A stretch of DNA of 56,819 nucleotides from Anaerozeibacter sp031551775 (GTDB taxonomy: Bacteria; Bacillota; Clostridia; Christensenellales; Aristaeellaceae), in assembly GCA_031551775.1 (NCBI GenBank), contig JAVBND010000014.1:1-56819 (forward strand), in the 5' to 3' direction. Position 1 is the stretch's first letter, and each line of letters opens with the position of its first letter. Shown here in pieces: positions 1 through 10,356 of the stretch. The notes under the pieces are model-generated. The model was not told the DNA's origin and did not search any database. It was given only the letters and a program-made list of their open reading frames with translations. Position numbers and translations under genes: made by a program.

Positions 1-117
1 CTCGCTGATGGTCAGCTGATTGTCGCTCAAGTTGCGCAGCATGGCCTCTTCGACCTTGACGATTGAGCGGTAGGTTCCCACCAGCAGCCGGTTCAGTTCC
101 ACTTGGAAAGGATCCAT
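1..117 (-). CDS. MarR-family transcriptional regulator, N-terminal part (runs off the window)
   Basis: The 39 codons visible read MDPFQVELNRLLVGTYRSIV followed by KVEEAMLRNLSDNQLTISE and stay open to the window edge. This resembles the first helix and start of the winged helix of MarR regulators, which bind palindromic DNA and are often released by small ligands. The ATG at 115-117 lies 3 nt from a TTTAGGAGGG ribosome binding site at 121-130, and a consensus promoter and near-palindromic operator sit directly upstream. That arrangement fits autoregulation, which is usual in the family. The aldo-keto reductase gene lies upstream in the same direction. The ligand and targets cannot be told from this fragment. 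Confidence 0.75.
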   Translation of the reverse strand, partial: MDPFQVELNRLLVGTYRSIVKVEEAMLRNLSDNQLTISE

Positions 118-120
118 GCG

Positions 121-179
121 CCCTCCTAAAGTAATTAATTATACTAACTAATTATAATGGGGCATGAAATGTCTGTCAA
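121..179 (-). promoter_or_regulatory. Promoter and MarR-type operator of the marR-like gene
   Basis: On the minus strand a perfect -35 TTGACA (174-179) and perfect -10 TATAAT (151-156) are separated by 17 bp. An imperfect inverted repeat, arms 132-140 and 146-154 with 8 of 9 positions matching around a 5-bp spacer, overlaps the -10 and the start site. The AT-rich TTAGTTAG/TAATTAA composition is typical of MarR boxes. A regulator bound here would block initiation. Confidence 0.7.
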
Positions 180-258
180 GTAATAATCCGGTATCGATTT
201 GATGAACCGTTATTCATGTTGTGCATCCCCGCAACCCGCTACGCCGGGACCGAATGGA

Positions 259-1260
259 TCAGTGGTTGCCCAGATTCAACCATTGGACCTCTTTGGCCGT
301 CAGCCTGATCGACAACGCGCCGATGCTCTCCCGCATCCGCTCGCCCGTGCTTGGGGTGGTCAGCGCGTAGACGTCGAGCTCGGACTGGCTGAAAATCCAT
401 GCCATCGCGATTTGCGCGACGGTCACGTTTTTTTCCTGCGACAACCGCTCCGCGCGGCGCAGCCGCTCAAAATTTACGGGATGGCAGTAGCCTTTGACGC
501 CCGCCTCGTCCATTTCCGCGCCGGCCCGCTCAGGATGGTCGCTTGAGACGCGGCCGGAAAAGAACCCGCGCGCAAGCGTCGAATAGGCAAAAACCGGCAC
601 GCGGTTTTTTTCGTACCACGCGCGCGCGCGAGCGTTGCCCGGCCCGGCAATCGACACGTACCCGCCGCCCCATGGGTCTTCCACCTGCTCGGCCAGTCCG
701 AAATAGGGGCTTCCCGCCCGGAACGGCTCAAGGCCGCGCTTGGCGGCGTATTCATTGGCTTCTTCCATGCGCTCCGCCGTCCAGTTTGACGCGCCGAATA
801 CCGAGATCTTGCCCTCGCCGTAGAGGCGGTTGAGCGCTTCCATGATGGGGCCGACCGGCTTTTCCGGTTCGTCTCTGTGGAGCATGTAGATGTCGATGCG
901 CCGTGTCTTGAGCTTCGCGAGTGAATTGTGCGCGTCGTGCAGGATATCAAAGTCGTTGACGCGGGGCCTGAAGCGGTTGTGGTGCGCGCCCTTGGTGAGG
1001 ACGACGACCTTTTCGTGAAGCCCCCGCGCCTCAAGCCATTCGCCCAGCGGTTCCTCACCGTAGTGGTCGGACGCGTCAAAGCAGTTGACGCCCAGGGCGT
1101 ACATGGTGTCGAGCAAGCCAAACGCGGCTTTGAGCCGCTGATCAAAATCGTCCGCTTCGCCGTACACCGAGCGGAACGCGTCAAACATCTTCTTCGTCGC
1201 GGTCCCGAACACGATCCGGGACACGGGCTTGTCCACACCGTGTACTTTTCCGTAGATCAT
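259..1260 (-). CDS. Aldo/keto reductase
   Basis: This 333-residue protein has the aldo-keto reductase (beta/alpha)8 barrel pattern. The expected catalytic tetrad is visible as Asp62, Tyr67 (in DASDHYGEE), Lys90 (VVVLTKGA) and His128 (YMLHRDEP). Family members are cytosolic NADPH-dependent reductases of aldehydes and ketones. The C-terminal segment TVAQIAMAWIFSQ matches the conserved region near the cofactor site. The ATG at 1260 has an AGGGAGGAAAACC ribosome binding site and follows the caspase-fold gene by 27 bp in the same direction, so they may be co-transcribed. The substrate is unknown. Confidence 0.9.
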   Translation of the reverse strand: MIYGKVHGVDKPVSRIVFGTATKKMFDAFRSVYGEADDFDQRLKAAFGLLDTMYALGVNCFDASDHYGEEPLGEWLEARGLHEKVVVLTKGAHHNRFRPRVNDFDILHDAHNSLAKLKTRRIDIYMLHRDEPEKPVGPIMEALNRLYGEGKISVFGASNWTAERMEEANEYAAKRGLEPFRAGSPYFGLAEQVEDPWGGGYVSIAGPGNARARAWYEKNRVPVFAYSTLARGFFSGRVSSDHPERAGAEMDEAGVKGYCHPVNFERLRRAERLSQEKNVTVAQIAMAWIFSQSELDVYALTTPSTGERMRESIGALSIRLTAKEVQWLNLGNH

Positions 1261-1287
1261 GGTTTTCCTCCCTGCGCGAAACAGCGT

Positions 1288-3870
1288 TTATTGTCCACCC
1301 TTCTTTTCAAACAGGATGCCGTCGGACGGGCCGAAGCATTGCGGAGTTTCCGGTATGCCCCGTTCGCGCAGTTTGAGGCTCACATAACTCCAAAGCGCGC
1401 CAAGCGTAAGTTCTTTGTGCCCCTTCTTGAATTCCTTGATCACTTGGCCGGTCAAAAACTTTGTAAAGGGATTGTATTTGTCCAGTATGGCGTTGTACGC
1501 CTTTCCCTTTTCGTTGGCATTGGTTGCCGTCAGCACCAAGTACCCGCCGGCCAAATCTTCCGGTCCCAAGTAATCGATGAAATGCCCGCTGTAACAGCTT
1601 GTCAGAATGACAATTTTTTTACCGGGCGCGGTATCCAGGTGCGTTTTTAACATAGGCAAACTATACGCTCCATCTGCGGGATTTAGATTGGGCGCCAGCG
1701 CGCCATGATACTGGGCGTCGTCGTTCCTGGCGCCATGCCCTGCGAAGAAAAAGAGCACGGTGTCAAATTCGGTCGTATCGCCGACCAATTCCAGTACCGC
1801 TTTGGACATGTCCAGCCAGCTTGCCTTTTCAAGCGTTGTGTACGTAAATGGGATCCCATCCAGTGCTGCGCTTCCCAGCATCGCTTTTACGTCGGCCAGG
1901 TCTTGTTTGCTTGGAAGATCCGCATCTTTGCCCCCGGAAACCTTTTTGTATTCCGATAGCCCAATAAGCAGCGCCTTGTTCCTGCCTACATACAGCGTCC
2001 GGGAGGTTTTGACCTTTGGATTGTCAAGGCTCGTCAAAGTGATCCGCGTCACGCCGCGCCCGACCGGCGTCACCAAGCCCTTGCTGTCTACCGTCGCCAC
2101 CTTCGCATTGCTGCTTAAGAACCCCACCCGCGACTTGTCCGCGTTTGCAGGCGCGCATGTGTACTGCACCTCAAACGGCTCGGATATGTCTATGGCCGCG
2201 CTTGCGGTTGTGATGCGCGCTATCTTGGGACGCGTCACCGTTACCGTACACACGGCGCTGACGCCGCTTTTCGCCATCGCGGTGACGGTGGTCTCGCCCG
2301 TCTCGAGCGCTGTCACCTTGCCCTTTGGATCAACCGTTGCCACCCCTTCATTTTCACTTGACCACATGAGAATCTTGTCGCGCGCCTTGGCGGGCAAGGC
2401 CGTTCCCTTGAGCTGCACAGTATTTCCCACTTGGATGGCCGCGCGCGTCTTGTTTATCTTTACGCTCGTGACTTCCGGTTCGCCCGCGCCCGCGCCTACG
2501 ATTACTTGTACCGTGGCGCTGTACGCCTGTCCCAGGTATGGCTGATCCATCCGCGCCGTCAGCGCGCATGTGCCGGAACTTACGCCCTCAAGCGTCGCCG
2601 TGTGGAAAATGATACCATCCGAAGCATCTGCCACGCGCGCAACGCCGGGATTGCTGCTGGTCCATGTGACCGATCCGTCAAAATTGATTGGCTGGCTTGC
2701 GGTATAGAGAGAAACTGTGGCGGAAGCTGTATTGCCCACTCCGATTTGGATTTCAGCGGTTCCAAACTTTAGTTCAGTTCTGCTTGGATCGGAAGTGTCC
2801 GGAAGCAGCACTTTGACCGGCGTGGCGGTGGAGCCGGGTGAATTGGCGCCTATGCCCAATTGGCCAACAGTATTGAGGCCCCATGCATAAAGGGTATTGT
2901 CCTTTACGCCCAACGACACAAGGCCGCCAGCCGCGATCAGACGGTATCCGTCACCAATTTTCACCGGCGTATTGCTTGTGCTCGCGCTGCCCAACTGGCC
3001 GAAATTGTTCGCGCCCCAAGCATACAGTGCGCCGCTTTTCAGCGCAAGAGAATGCACAGAGCCTGCTGCGATTGCGTTATAGCCTGATCCGATTTGGCAG
3101 GGCTTCGCCCGGCCTTCCGATGTGCCGTCTCCGAGCGTACCATAGATATTGCTGCCCCATGCGTACAGCATATCTCCATTCAACGCCAACCAGTGGGTGC
3201 CGTCTTCATCGCTCACCACTTGTGTGATGTTCGATTGAAAGAGGGTCAACGCCCCGGCCTTGAACTGATAGAGGTTTTTATTCTTCAGAACATAGAGGTA
3301 ATCTCTTGCGAGTCCGCTCCTGATAACATCGGTGATGCCTTCGGCAATTTTGGTTGGCTTAAGGATAAAGTCATCACCCGCAATCAACCGCTGGTCAACG
3401 TTGGCGCCCCAGCCATATAAAGCCCCGCCTTTTACCGCGAAAGAATAGTTGCCAAAGGCCATTACCTTGCTATAGCCCGAACCAATGTGCACCGGCGATG
3501 CCCTATAGGCGGTTTTGTCGTATCCGCCGCCGGTTCCATCTCCAACCGCTCCGTAGGCGTTGAACCCCCAGGCATAAAGATCGCTTTCCTTTAATGCGAC
3601 CACATGATCATTCGCTACGGCGATCTCGGTAAATCCCGTGCCCACCAGAACAGGGGCATAACGGGTTTCTCTGGTGCCTAGGCCCAATTGGCCGTTGCCA
3701 TTGCCGCCCCATGCATACAGGGATCCGTTGGAATACAAGGCGTAGCATGAACCGCCGTTTGTCGCTATCTGAATAATTTGCGCCTGCGCCGCTGAAGCGA
3801 TCGGCACTGACGCCAAAGAGATAAAAATGACAGCGAGTACGATGCCCAATAGCTTCTTCAAGGTGCTCAT
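1288..3870 (-). CDS. Secreted RCC1-repeat / Ig-like (Big2) / caspase-fold (peptidase C14) protein
   Basis: This 860-residue protein starts with a signal peptide (about residues 1-28, cleavage near ASA-AQA). Residues 30-355 hold about seven RCC1-type blade repeats with recurring LYAWGxNxxGQLG signatures, expected to form a beta-propeller. Residues 365-628 hold three Ig-like Big2-type segments (TWTSSNPGVARV, MWSSENEGVATVDPKGKVTA, SSNAKVATVDSKGLVT). Residues 629-858 form a caspase/metacaspase-like domain: RNKALLIGLSEY first strand, FFFAGHG with candidate catalytic His712, and ILTSCYSGHF with candidate catalytic Cys759. No LPXTG or other wall anchor is seen at the C-terminus. An external protease with a propeller as substrate or surface-binding part is an inference. 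A small HTH gene and a two-component system lie upstream on the same strand. The domain assignments are firm; the biological role is unknown. Confidence 0.88.
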   Translation of the reverse strand: MSTLKKLLGIVLAVIFISLASVPIASAAQAQIIQIATNGGSCYALYSNGSLYAWGGNGNGQLGLGTRETRYAPVLVGTGFTEIAVANDHVVALKESDLYAWGFNAYGAVGDGTGGGYDKTAYRASPVHIGSGYSKVMAFGNYSFAVKGGALYGWGANVDQRLIAGDDFILKPTKIAEGITDVIRSGLARDYLYVLKNKNLYQFKAGALTLFQSNITQVVSDEDGTHWLALNGDMLYAWGSNIYGTLGDGTSEGRAKPCQIGSGYNAIAAGSVHSLALKSGALYAWGANNFGQLGSASTSNTPVKIGDGYRLIAAGGLVSLGVKDNTLYAWGLNTVGQLGIGANSPGSTATPVKVLLPDTSDPSRTELKFGTAEIQIGVGNTASATVSLYTASQPINFDGSVTWTSSNPGVARVADASDGIIFHTATLEGVSSGTCALTARMDQPYLGQAYSATVQVIVGAGAGEPEVTSVKINKTRAAIQVGNTVQLKGTALPAKARDKILMWSSENEGVATVDPKGKVTALETGETTVTAMAKSGVSAVCTVTVTRPKIARITTASAAIDISEPFEVQYTCAPANADKSRVGFLSSNAKVATVDSKGLVTPVGRGVTRITLTSLDNPKVKTSRTLYVGRNKALLIGLSEYKKVSGGKDADLPSKQDLADVKAMLGSAALDGIPFTYTTLEKASWLDMSKAVLELVGDTTEFDTVLFFFAGHGARNDDAQYHGALAPNLNPADGAYSLPMLKTHLDTAPGKKIVILTSCYSGHFIDYLGPEDLAGGYLVLTATNANEKGKAYNAILDKYNPFTKFLTGQVIKEFKKGHKELTLGALWSYVSLKLRERGIPETPQCFGPSDGILFEKKGGQ

Positions 3871-3963
3871 TGAAAAACCGCCTATCTTTTATGGCGCAAC
3901 GTGATGAATCAAGTGTTTTTAAGCCCACCCGGGCGAAAAAACAGCCGCCACGCCGTGATCGAA

Positions 3964-4422
3964 TCAATCGGCGCTTACCTGGATCGGCTTAACCAGCGGT
4001 TCAAGACCCGCGTCCGACAAGATGACGTCCGTATCGCCCAATCCTTTTTTGTGCGTAACGCCGTGCAGGATCAAGCCGTCCCGCACGTCGCGCGGCGACA
4101 ATGGCGCCCATCGGCCGACTTTGAGCAGTTGCTGGGTTTGCTCGTAATCAAGCGCGAGCTCGAGCGCCAGACTGATCAGCACATCGCGGCTGGCCCTGCG
4201 CTGACCGTTCATAATGCGATAGCCCGTGGCGCGGTTCAGGCCGACCGATTCAAATAAGACATCGGTTGAAAGGTTGTGCTTGCCCATGTATGTGTTCAAA
4301 AGGGACGGAACCGACTTGAGCATAAACCCGGTTGCCGGCAGGACGGGATGTTCGCTTTGCTCAATGATTTTCAGCGCCATTGTCGTATCCGCATCATCAG
4401 GAATGCGCGGCATGCTTTCCAT
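3964..4422 (-). CDS. Small helix-turn-helix DNA-binding protein
   Basis: The product is about 152 residues if started at the ATG at 4422, chosen because AGGAGG (4431-4436) lies 8 nt upstream; a longer reading to 4491 has no such site. The central region NLSTDVLFESVGLNRATGYR followed by IMNGQRRASRDVLISLALEL is a lambda-repressor/XRE-like helix-turn-helix. The next part (LDYEQTQQLLKVGRWAPLSP) resembles the C-terminal extension of a small HTH family common in Firmicutes. There is no signal peptide or membrane helix, so it is cytosolic. It lies between a two-component regulator gene and the caspase-fold protein gene, 93 bp upstream of the latter, and could regulate it. That link is positional inference only. 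Confidence 0.7.
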   Translation of the reverse strand: MESMPRIPDDADTTMALKIIEQSEHPVLPATGFMLKSVPSLLNTYMGKHNLSTDVLFESVGLNRATGYRIMNGQRRASRDVLISLALELALDYEQTQQLLKVGRWAPLSPRDVRDGLILHGVTHKKGLGDTDVILSDAGLEPLVKPIQVSAD

Positions 4423-4534
4423 GAACAGTTCCTCCTGACAAAAAAATCCGTTCCATGGCATCAGTCTATCACAAATATGCCGGTCTTTCAATACGCGGGT
4501 GCGCCATTTTCAAGGGGAGGAAAGGCGGTGTTCA

Positions 4535-5110
4535 TTACCAGTTCTTAAAAATATGCGTAAGCTCCGCAGTGCTGTGCAGCGCCAGCTTCCGGAAAATACT
4601 GGTCTTTTGATTGGCGATGGTTTTTTCTGTGGAAGAGAGCGCGATGCCACCCTTGAGCAGCATTTCGGTGACGCTGCGCTCTGCCGCGGAAAGCCCGGAC
4701 AGGACCAATTCCTTGATGAATTGGGCCTGTGGGGTGGGTCCCTCGGCGGTGCGGCAGATGGTATCGACCAAGGATTGGCATTGCGACTTGAAGATGTAGC
4801 CGGACGCAAACGCGCGCTTGCTGGCGCGAATGATCGTATCCGGATCCTCGCAGGAGGTCAGCATCAGCACGCGGGCGTCGGTTTCCAGCCGGATGGCGCG
4901 CGCTGCCGCCACGCCGTCCGTGCCGCCGGACAGGTTCAGGTCCATCAACACCACGTCGGGCTTGAGTTTTAGCGCCAGAGCGATGCCTTCGTCACCGCGC
5001 CTCGCGGCATCCAGAAAGCGGAGCGCGGCGCACTGGTCGATGGATCGGCGAATCAGGTAGACAAAATCCGGGTCGTCCTCAACCAACAGGACGCTAAATG
5101 CTTCAGGCAT
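4535..5110 (-). CDS. NarL/FixJ-type response regulator
   Basis: The 191-residue protein has a receiver domain (residues 4-120) with acidic pocket VEDDPD, phosphoacceptor Asp57 in VVLMDLNLSG and a conserved Lys in YIFKSQ. The C-terminal helix-turn-helix is LuxR-like (GLSAAERSVTEMLLKGGIAL, then SSTEKTIANQKTSIFRKL). The ATG at 5110 is preferred over an ATG at 5134 because it is preceded by GGAAGGGGG. It overlaps the 3' end of the sensor kinase gene by 8 bp, showing translational coupling with its cognate kinase. It probably controls nearby genes, perhaps the HTH and caspase-fold genes downstream, but no binding site was recognised. Confidence 0.9.
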   Translation of the reverse strand: MPEAFSVLLVEDDPDFVYLIRRSIDQCAALRFLDAARRGDEGIALALKLKPDVVLMDLNLSGGTDGVAAARAIRLETDARVLMLTSCEDPDTIIRASKRAFASGYIFKSQCQSLVDTICRTAEGPTPQAQFIKELVLSGLSAAERSVTEMLLKGGIALSSTEKTIANQKTSIFRKLALHSTAELTHIFKNW

Positions 5111-6512
5111 GGCGCGTCGCCCCCTTCCGGTCATCCGCCTGTGATATCACAACCCGATTGGCGGGCAGGCGAATGATCATCGTGGTCCCCGCGCTTTGCT
5201 TGCTGCGGCACTCCAGCGCGCCGCCATGGCGCTGGATGACGTTTTTGCAGTACGCAAGCCCCAATCCCAGGTTGTTCGATGAGACTTTGGTCGTGTAGTA
5301 CGGCTCGAATATGTGCGCGACGTCCCGGCGGGATATGCCGCGGCCGTGATCTGAAATCCTGAGCGTGAACGCGCCGCGGCCGCGGCCGGGCGTGGCGTTC
5401 ACCTCGATGGGCGCGGCTGTTTCCATCGCGTCCAGCGCATTGTTGAACAGGTTCAAAAACACCTCGGTCATGTGCGTTGGGTCACAACGAAGGCATATGC
5501 CGCCGGTATGCATGCACCGCAGAGACGCGCCATCCCCGCCGGATCCCGCGCACAGCGCGAAGGCGTCGCGCAGCATCTCATCCAGCGAATGCGTGGCCTC
5601 ATCAAGCACGATGACGTCGGCGTATTGCTCGGCCTTTTCGGTGTAGTTTTTGATCGTCTCAATGGCGCGGGACAGGATGTCCAGTTCTTCCGGCGGCGCT
5701 TGGCCCAATTGCGCGCGCAGGTTCTCGACGCACCAGGCCATCTTGGCGGTTTGGTTCTTGATCATATGCTTGGTATAGGAGGCGCCCCGGCGGATCAGCC
5801 CCATGTCGGAATTCCAGCGGTAGGGTTCGCTGGTGAGCCGAAGGCCCATCATTCCGCCATGGAAGGCCACCACGAGGAAAAACACCACGCTTGCCAGCAG
5901 CACCAGCGCGTTTAGCTGCCACAGTTTGTTCAGGTAAGTCAGCTTGAACGGGTGCGTCAAAAACACCGAGAGCACCCAAAAGAGCACCGGCGGCAGCAAC
6001 GCGCCCACCACCAGGCGCTTCTGGATGCGCGCGGTGGCGTCGGCCTCGCGCCGCACAGACCGGATCATCATGAACGCGAACACGCCGCAGCCCAAAATGT
6101 TGTATACGGCGAAGGTGATCCAGAATCCGGTGTTTCCGGCTTGATAGGCGGGATACTCCCAGGGCAGGTACACGCAGGATATGACGGCGGCGGGCAGGTA
6201 AAATAGGGAGCGCCTTCCCGGCGGGGGAAACGAATCCCCAAGCGCCAGCGCGAACAGGATGGATTCGGGCACGGCCAGCGCGTACAGCGACCAGGTCATC
6301 AGAGAATAGGGCAGCATGAAGCCGGCGCTTAACCCGACACCCAGCGTTCTTTCAAGAAGCGGAATCAGGTTGTAAGCGATGGCCTCCTTGGCAAGCCCCA
6401 GCCAAAACAAAAACCCGGCAAAAGCGCCGCGCCGATTGACCAGGTTCTTGCGGCCTGAAAAGTACATCAGCAGGACCAGGACCAGCAGCAACGCGCAAAT
6501 CACAGATTCCAT
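5103..6512 (-). CDS. Membrane sensor histidine kinase
   Basis: This 469-residue protein has about seven hydrophobic segments in residues 1-235, a multi-helix membrane sensor without a large outer domain. A dimerisation/phosphoacceptor region follows (SYTKHMIKNQTAKMAW, with a candidate phosphorylated His). The ATP-binding HATPase domain shows an N box (NLFNNALDAM), G1 (ISDHGRGIS) and G2 (NNLGLGLAYC). It is translationally coupled to the NarL-type regulator. A -10 TATAAT on the minus strand at 6557-6562 lies in the upstream gap, without a good -35. The signal sensed is unknown. It is divergent from the ABC importer operon. Confidence 0.9.
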   Translation of the reverse strand: MESVICALLLVLVLLMYFSGRKNLVNRRGAFAGFLFWLGLAKEAIAYNLIPLLERTLGVGLSAGFMLPYSLMTWSLYALAVPESILFALALGDSFPPPGRRSLFYLPAAVISCVYLPWEYPAYQAGNTGFWITFAVYNILGCGVFAFMMIRSVRREADATARIQKRLVVGALLPPVLFWVLSVFLTHPFKLTYLNKLWQLNALVLLASVVFFLVVAFHGGMMGLRLTSEPYRWNSDMGLIRRGASYTKHMIKNQTAKMAWCVENLRAQLGQAPPEELDILSRAIETIKNYTEKAEQYADVIVLDEATHSLDEMLRDAFALCAGSGGDGASLRCMHTGGICLRCDPTHMTEVFLNLFNNALDAMETAAPIEVNATPGRGRGAFTLRISDHGRGISRRDVAHIFEPYYTTKVSSNNLGLGLAYCKNVIQRHGGALECRSKQSAGTTMIIRLPANRVVISQADDRKGATRHA

Positions 6513-6810
6513 GGGATGCTCCTTTGAACGGCCGTCAAAATGCGGTTTGTATTCCTATTATAGCACAATGCCGCGCATGTTGCATTCTATATCGCTCAAA
6601 ACATTCATCAAAGACCTCGCGCACTGAAGGGTAAAATCTTGCTGTGATTGTTTCTATCTTGCGCTTTGCGCGGCGGCGGTTTTGCCAAATTCACAAATTT
6701 ACTACAATCGGGCGGTTCAATGCGGGATTTGTTTGTTTACTTTTGGATCAAGAAATTGATACAATGTGGCTGAATCAATTGTTTTATATTCATACACATC
6801 GGAGGTCAAT
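6513..6810. promoter_or_regulatory. Divergent intergenic region between sensor kinase and ABC importer
   Basis: This 298-bp gap has a minus-strand -10 TATAAT (6557-6562) for the kinase. On the plus side, TACAAT at 6760-6765 is a likely -10 for the importer operon. It is straddled by a perfect 7-bp inverted repeat, AATTGAT (6754-6760) and ATCAATT (6774-6780), placed over the start site like an operator. The ribosome binding site GGAGGTCAAT precedes the importer ATG at 6811. No open reading frame is seen. Confidence 0.5.
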
Positions 6811-7809
6811 ATGACGAATGCGAGACGTTTCGGCCAATGGTTTCTCCGAAAGCAGGAAAGCAGCATCGTATTGATGCTCGTGATCTACTCGGCGATCGTG
6901 GCCTCAGTAAATCCGGTGTTCCTCTCGCCCAACAACCTCATCAACATCTTGCGCTCGACCGGCTTCACGCTGATCGTGGTGGTGGGCATGGCCTATGTGC
7001 TGATCACGGCCGGGCTCGACTTGTCGGTAGGGTCGGTGTTTGCGCTGGGCGCGATCATCACCGGCATGTGCTGCGCGGCGGGTTGGCCGGTGCCGCTGGC
7101 GATTCTGACGGGCATACTGACCGGCGTCGCGTTTGGCTACATCATCGGCGGCATCATCGTCAAAACCGGCATCCCGCCGCTGATCGTGACGCTTGGCATG
7201 CAATATGTCGGTCGCGGCGTCGTTTCGGTTTTGACGAAGGGCGTGCCGATCTACCCGCTGCCCAAGACATTTGTGGCGATCGAGCAGACCAAGCTGTTTG
7301 GCACGCTGCCGGTGATTGTACCGATCTCGATCCTGGTCGCCGTCGTCGGCCACATTGTGCTGAGCAAGACGGTGTTTGGCCGTTCGGTGTACGCCATCGG
7401 CGGAAACCAGGAGGCCGCGAAGATCTCGGGCATCAACATCAACAAAACCAAGATCTGCGTGTACGTGATCACCGCCACACTGGCGGCGGTCTCCGGCATC
7501 CTGATGGCCTCGCGCCTGGGTTCCTGCGAGCCGTCCACCGGCACGGGGTTTGAGCTCAAGGTGATCTGCGGCGCGATCATCGGCGGTATCTCCACCTTCG
7601 GCGGTATGGGCACGATCCTCGGCGCGTCGCTCGGCGCGCTGTTTATGGAGATCGTCACCAACAGCCTGACGCTCATGAAGATCTCGGTCTATTGGCAAAA
7701 CTTGGTGTTCGGCATCATCCTGATGGCCTCGGTATTGCTCGATCAGTACAAGCGCCAGTGGATGCTGCGCCAGTCCGTCGGCGCCAAGACCAGCGCGGCG
7801 CGAAAGTAA
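6811..7809 (+). CDS. Sugar-type ABC transporter permease (RbsC family)
   Basis: The 332-residue integral membrane protein belongs to the BPD_transp_2 permease family used by ribose, xylose and autoinducer-2 type importers. The motif ITAGLDLSVGSVFALG and the later segment FGGMGTILGASLGALFMEIV are typical. About nine hydrophobic segments are evident. The ATG at 6811 is chosen because GGAGGTCAAT lies directly upstream; the longer reading from 6766 would start inside the promoter. It is followed 12 bp later by the ATPase gene and then the binding protein gene, forming a complete importer. The substrate is not known; the nearby URO-D-family gene may act on it. Confidence 0.92.
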   Translation: MTNARRFGQWFLRKQESSIVLMLVIYSAIVASVNPVFLSPNNLINILRSTGFTLIVVVGMAYVLITAGLDLSVGSVFALGAIITGMCCAAGWPVPLAILTGILTGVAFGYIIGGIIVKTGIPPLIVTLGMQYVGRGVVSVLTKGVPIYPLPKTFVAIEQTKLFGTLPVIVPISILVAVVGHIVLSKTVFGRSVYAIGGNQEAAKISGININKTKICVYVITATLAAVSGILMASRLGSCEPSTGTGFELKVICGAIIGGISTFGGMGTILGASLGALFMEIVTNSLTLMKISVYWQNLVFGIILMASVLLDQYKRQWMLRQSVGAKTSAARK

Positions 7810-7821
7810 GGGGGTGCCCAA

Positions 7822-9339
<1,518 letters not shown>

Positions 9340-9387
9340 TGGGTCAAGCGACCCGTAACGATAATAACGAAAAAGGAGCACATCACC

Positions 9388-10356
9388 ATGAAGAAGATCC
9401 TATCCCTGATCCTGGCGGTTTTGCTGATCGCGGGCGCCCTGGCCGTCCCCGCGCTGGCGGAGAAGAAGGAAGCCTTGCACTTCGTGTACGTCTCGCCCCT
9501 GCTGTCGCATCCGATTTGGCTGATCGCCAAGGACGGCTTTGATCAAGCCTGCCAGGAGTTGGGCGTTGTGGGCGACTGGGTCGGCCCGCAGGGCATCTCG
9601 GCCGAAGAGATGGCGCAGTTGGTGGATACCGCCGTGGCGCAGAAGGCCGACGGCATCATCACCCAGTCGATCTGCCCGGCCGAGCCGATCAACAACGCCA
9701 TCGCTGCGGGCATCCCCGTGATCCTCGTGGACGGCGACCTGGCTGATGTGGACGGCAAGCTGGCCTTCCTCGGCAAGGACCTGGACCGCCAGGCAGAGCT
9801 GTTCTATGAAGAGGCGCTCAAGTACATTGCGTCCGATGAGAAGATCACCGCCTCCATACAGTGCGCCGCGCTGAACGCACAGATCTACGTCGATCAGAAC
9901 GACGCCATCATCAAGGTGTTTGAGAAGCATCCCGGCGGATTTGAGCTTGTGAACATCACCACCTCGGGCGGCGACAAGGCCAAGGCTGTCACCGAATGGC
10001 AGAACACGCTCAACACGTACCCCGAAGTCAACCTGGCGATCAACGTGGCCGGCGATGCGGGTCCGGCCTGCGTCAAGGCGCTTCAGGAGATGGGCCTTGA
10101 AGGCAAGATCACCGTGCTGGCCGTTGACAACATCGACGAGACGCTCGACCTGGTCAGGGACGGCAAGATCGTGGGCACCGTGGTATCCTCTTTCTTTAAC
10201 TACGGCTATCAGGCGGCCTACTGGCTCTACCAGAACGTCACCGAGGGCCGCGAACCCGCCCAGAAGAACAACGACGCGGGTACCTACATGGTCACGGTGG
10301 AAAACCTCGACACCTATGATGAGTTGCTCAAGCAGAAGGTTGATTTGCCCGCGTAA
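9388..10356 (+). CDS. Periplasmic-binding-protein-like sugar ABC substrate-binding protein
   Basis: The 322-residue protein has a signal peptide (MKKILSLILAVLLIAG, then ALAVPALA) and a type I periplasmic binding fold of the Peripla_BP_4 type. Motifs include GPQGISAEEMAQLVDTAVAQ, AIAAGIPVILVDGD and VTVLAVDNIDETLDLVRDGK-like segments. The signal peptide contains no cysteine, so it lacks the lipobox that normally anchors binding proteins in Gram-positive cells. Cleavage looks like signal peptidase I after ALA. The ATG at 9388 follows AAAAAGGAGCACATCACC. It completes the importer with the permease and ATPase just upstream. The ligand is unknown. Confidence 0.9.
   Translation: MKKILSLILAVLLIAGALAVPALAEKKEALHFVYVSPLLSHPIWLIAKDGFDQACQELGVVGDWVGPQGISAEEMAQLVDTAVAQKADGIITQSICPAEPINNAIAAGIPVILVDGDLADVDGKLAFLGKDLDRQAELFYEEALKYIASDEKITASIQCAALNAQIYVDQNDAIIKVFEKHPGGFELVNITTSGGDKAKAVTEWQNTLNTYPEVNLAINVAGDAGPACVKALQEMGLEGKITVLAVDNIDETLDLVRDGKIVGTVVSSFFNYGYQAAYWLYQNVTEGREPAQKNNDAGTYMVTVENLDTYDELLKQKVDLPA

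Noticed and set aside
3964..4491. Longer start of the HTH protein at 4491
   Set aside because: No ribosome binding site; ATG 4422 has AGGAGG at 8 nt.
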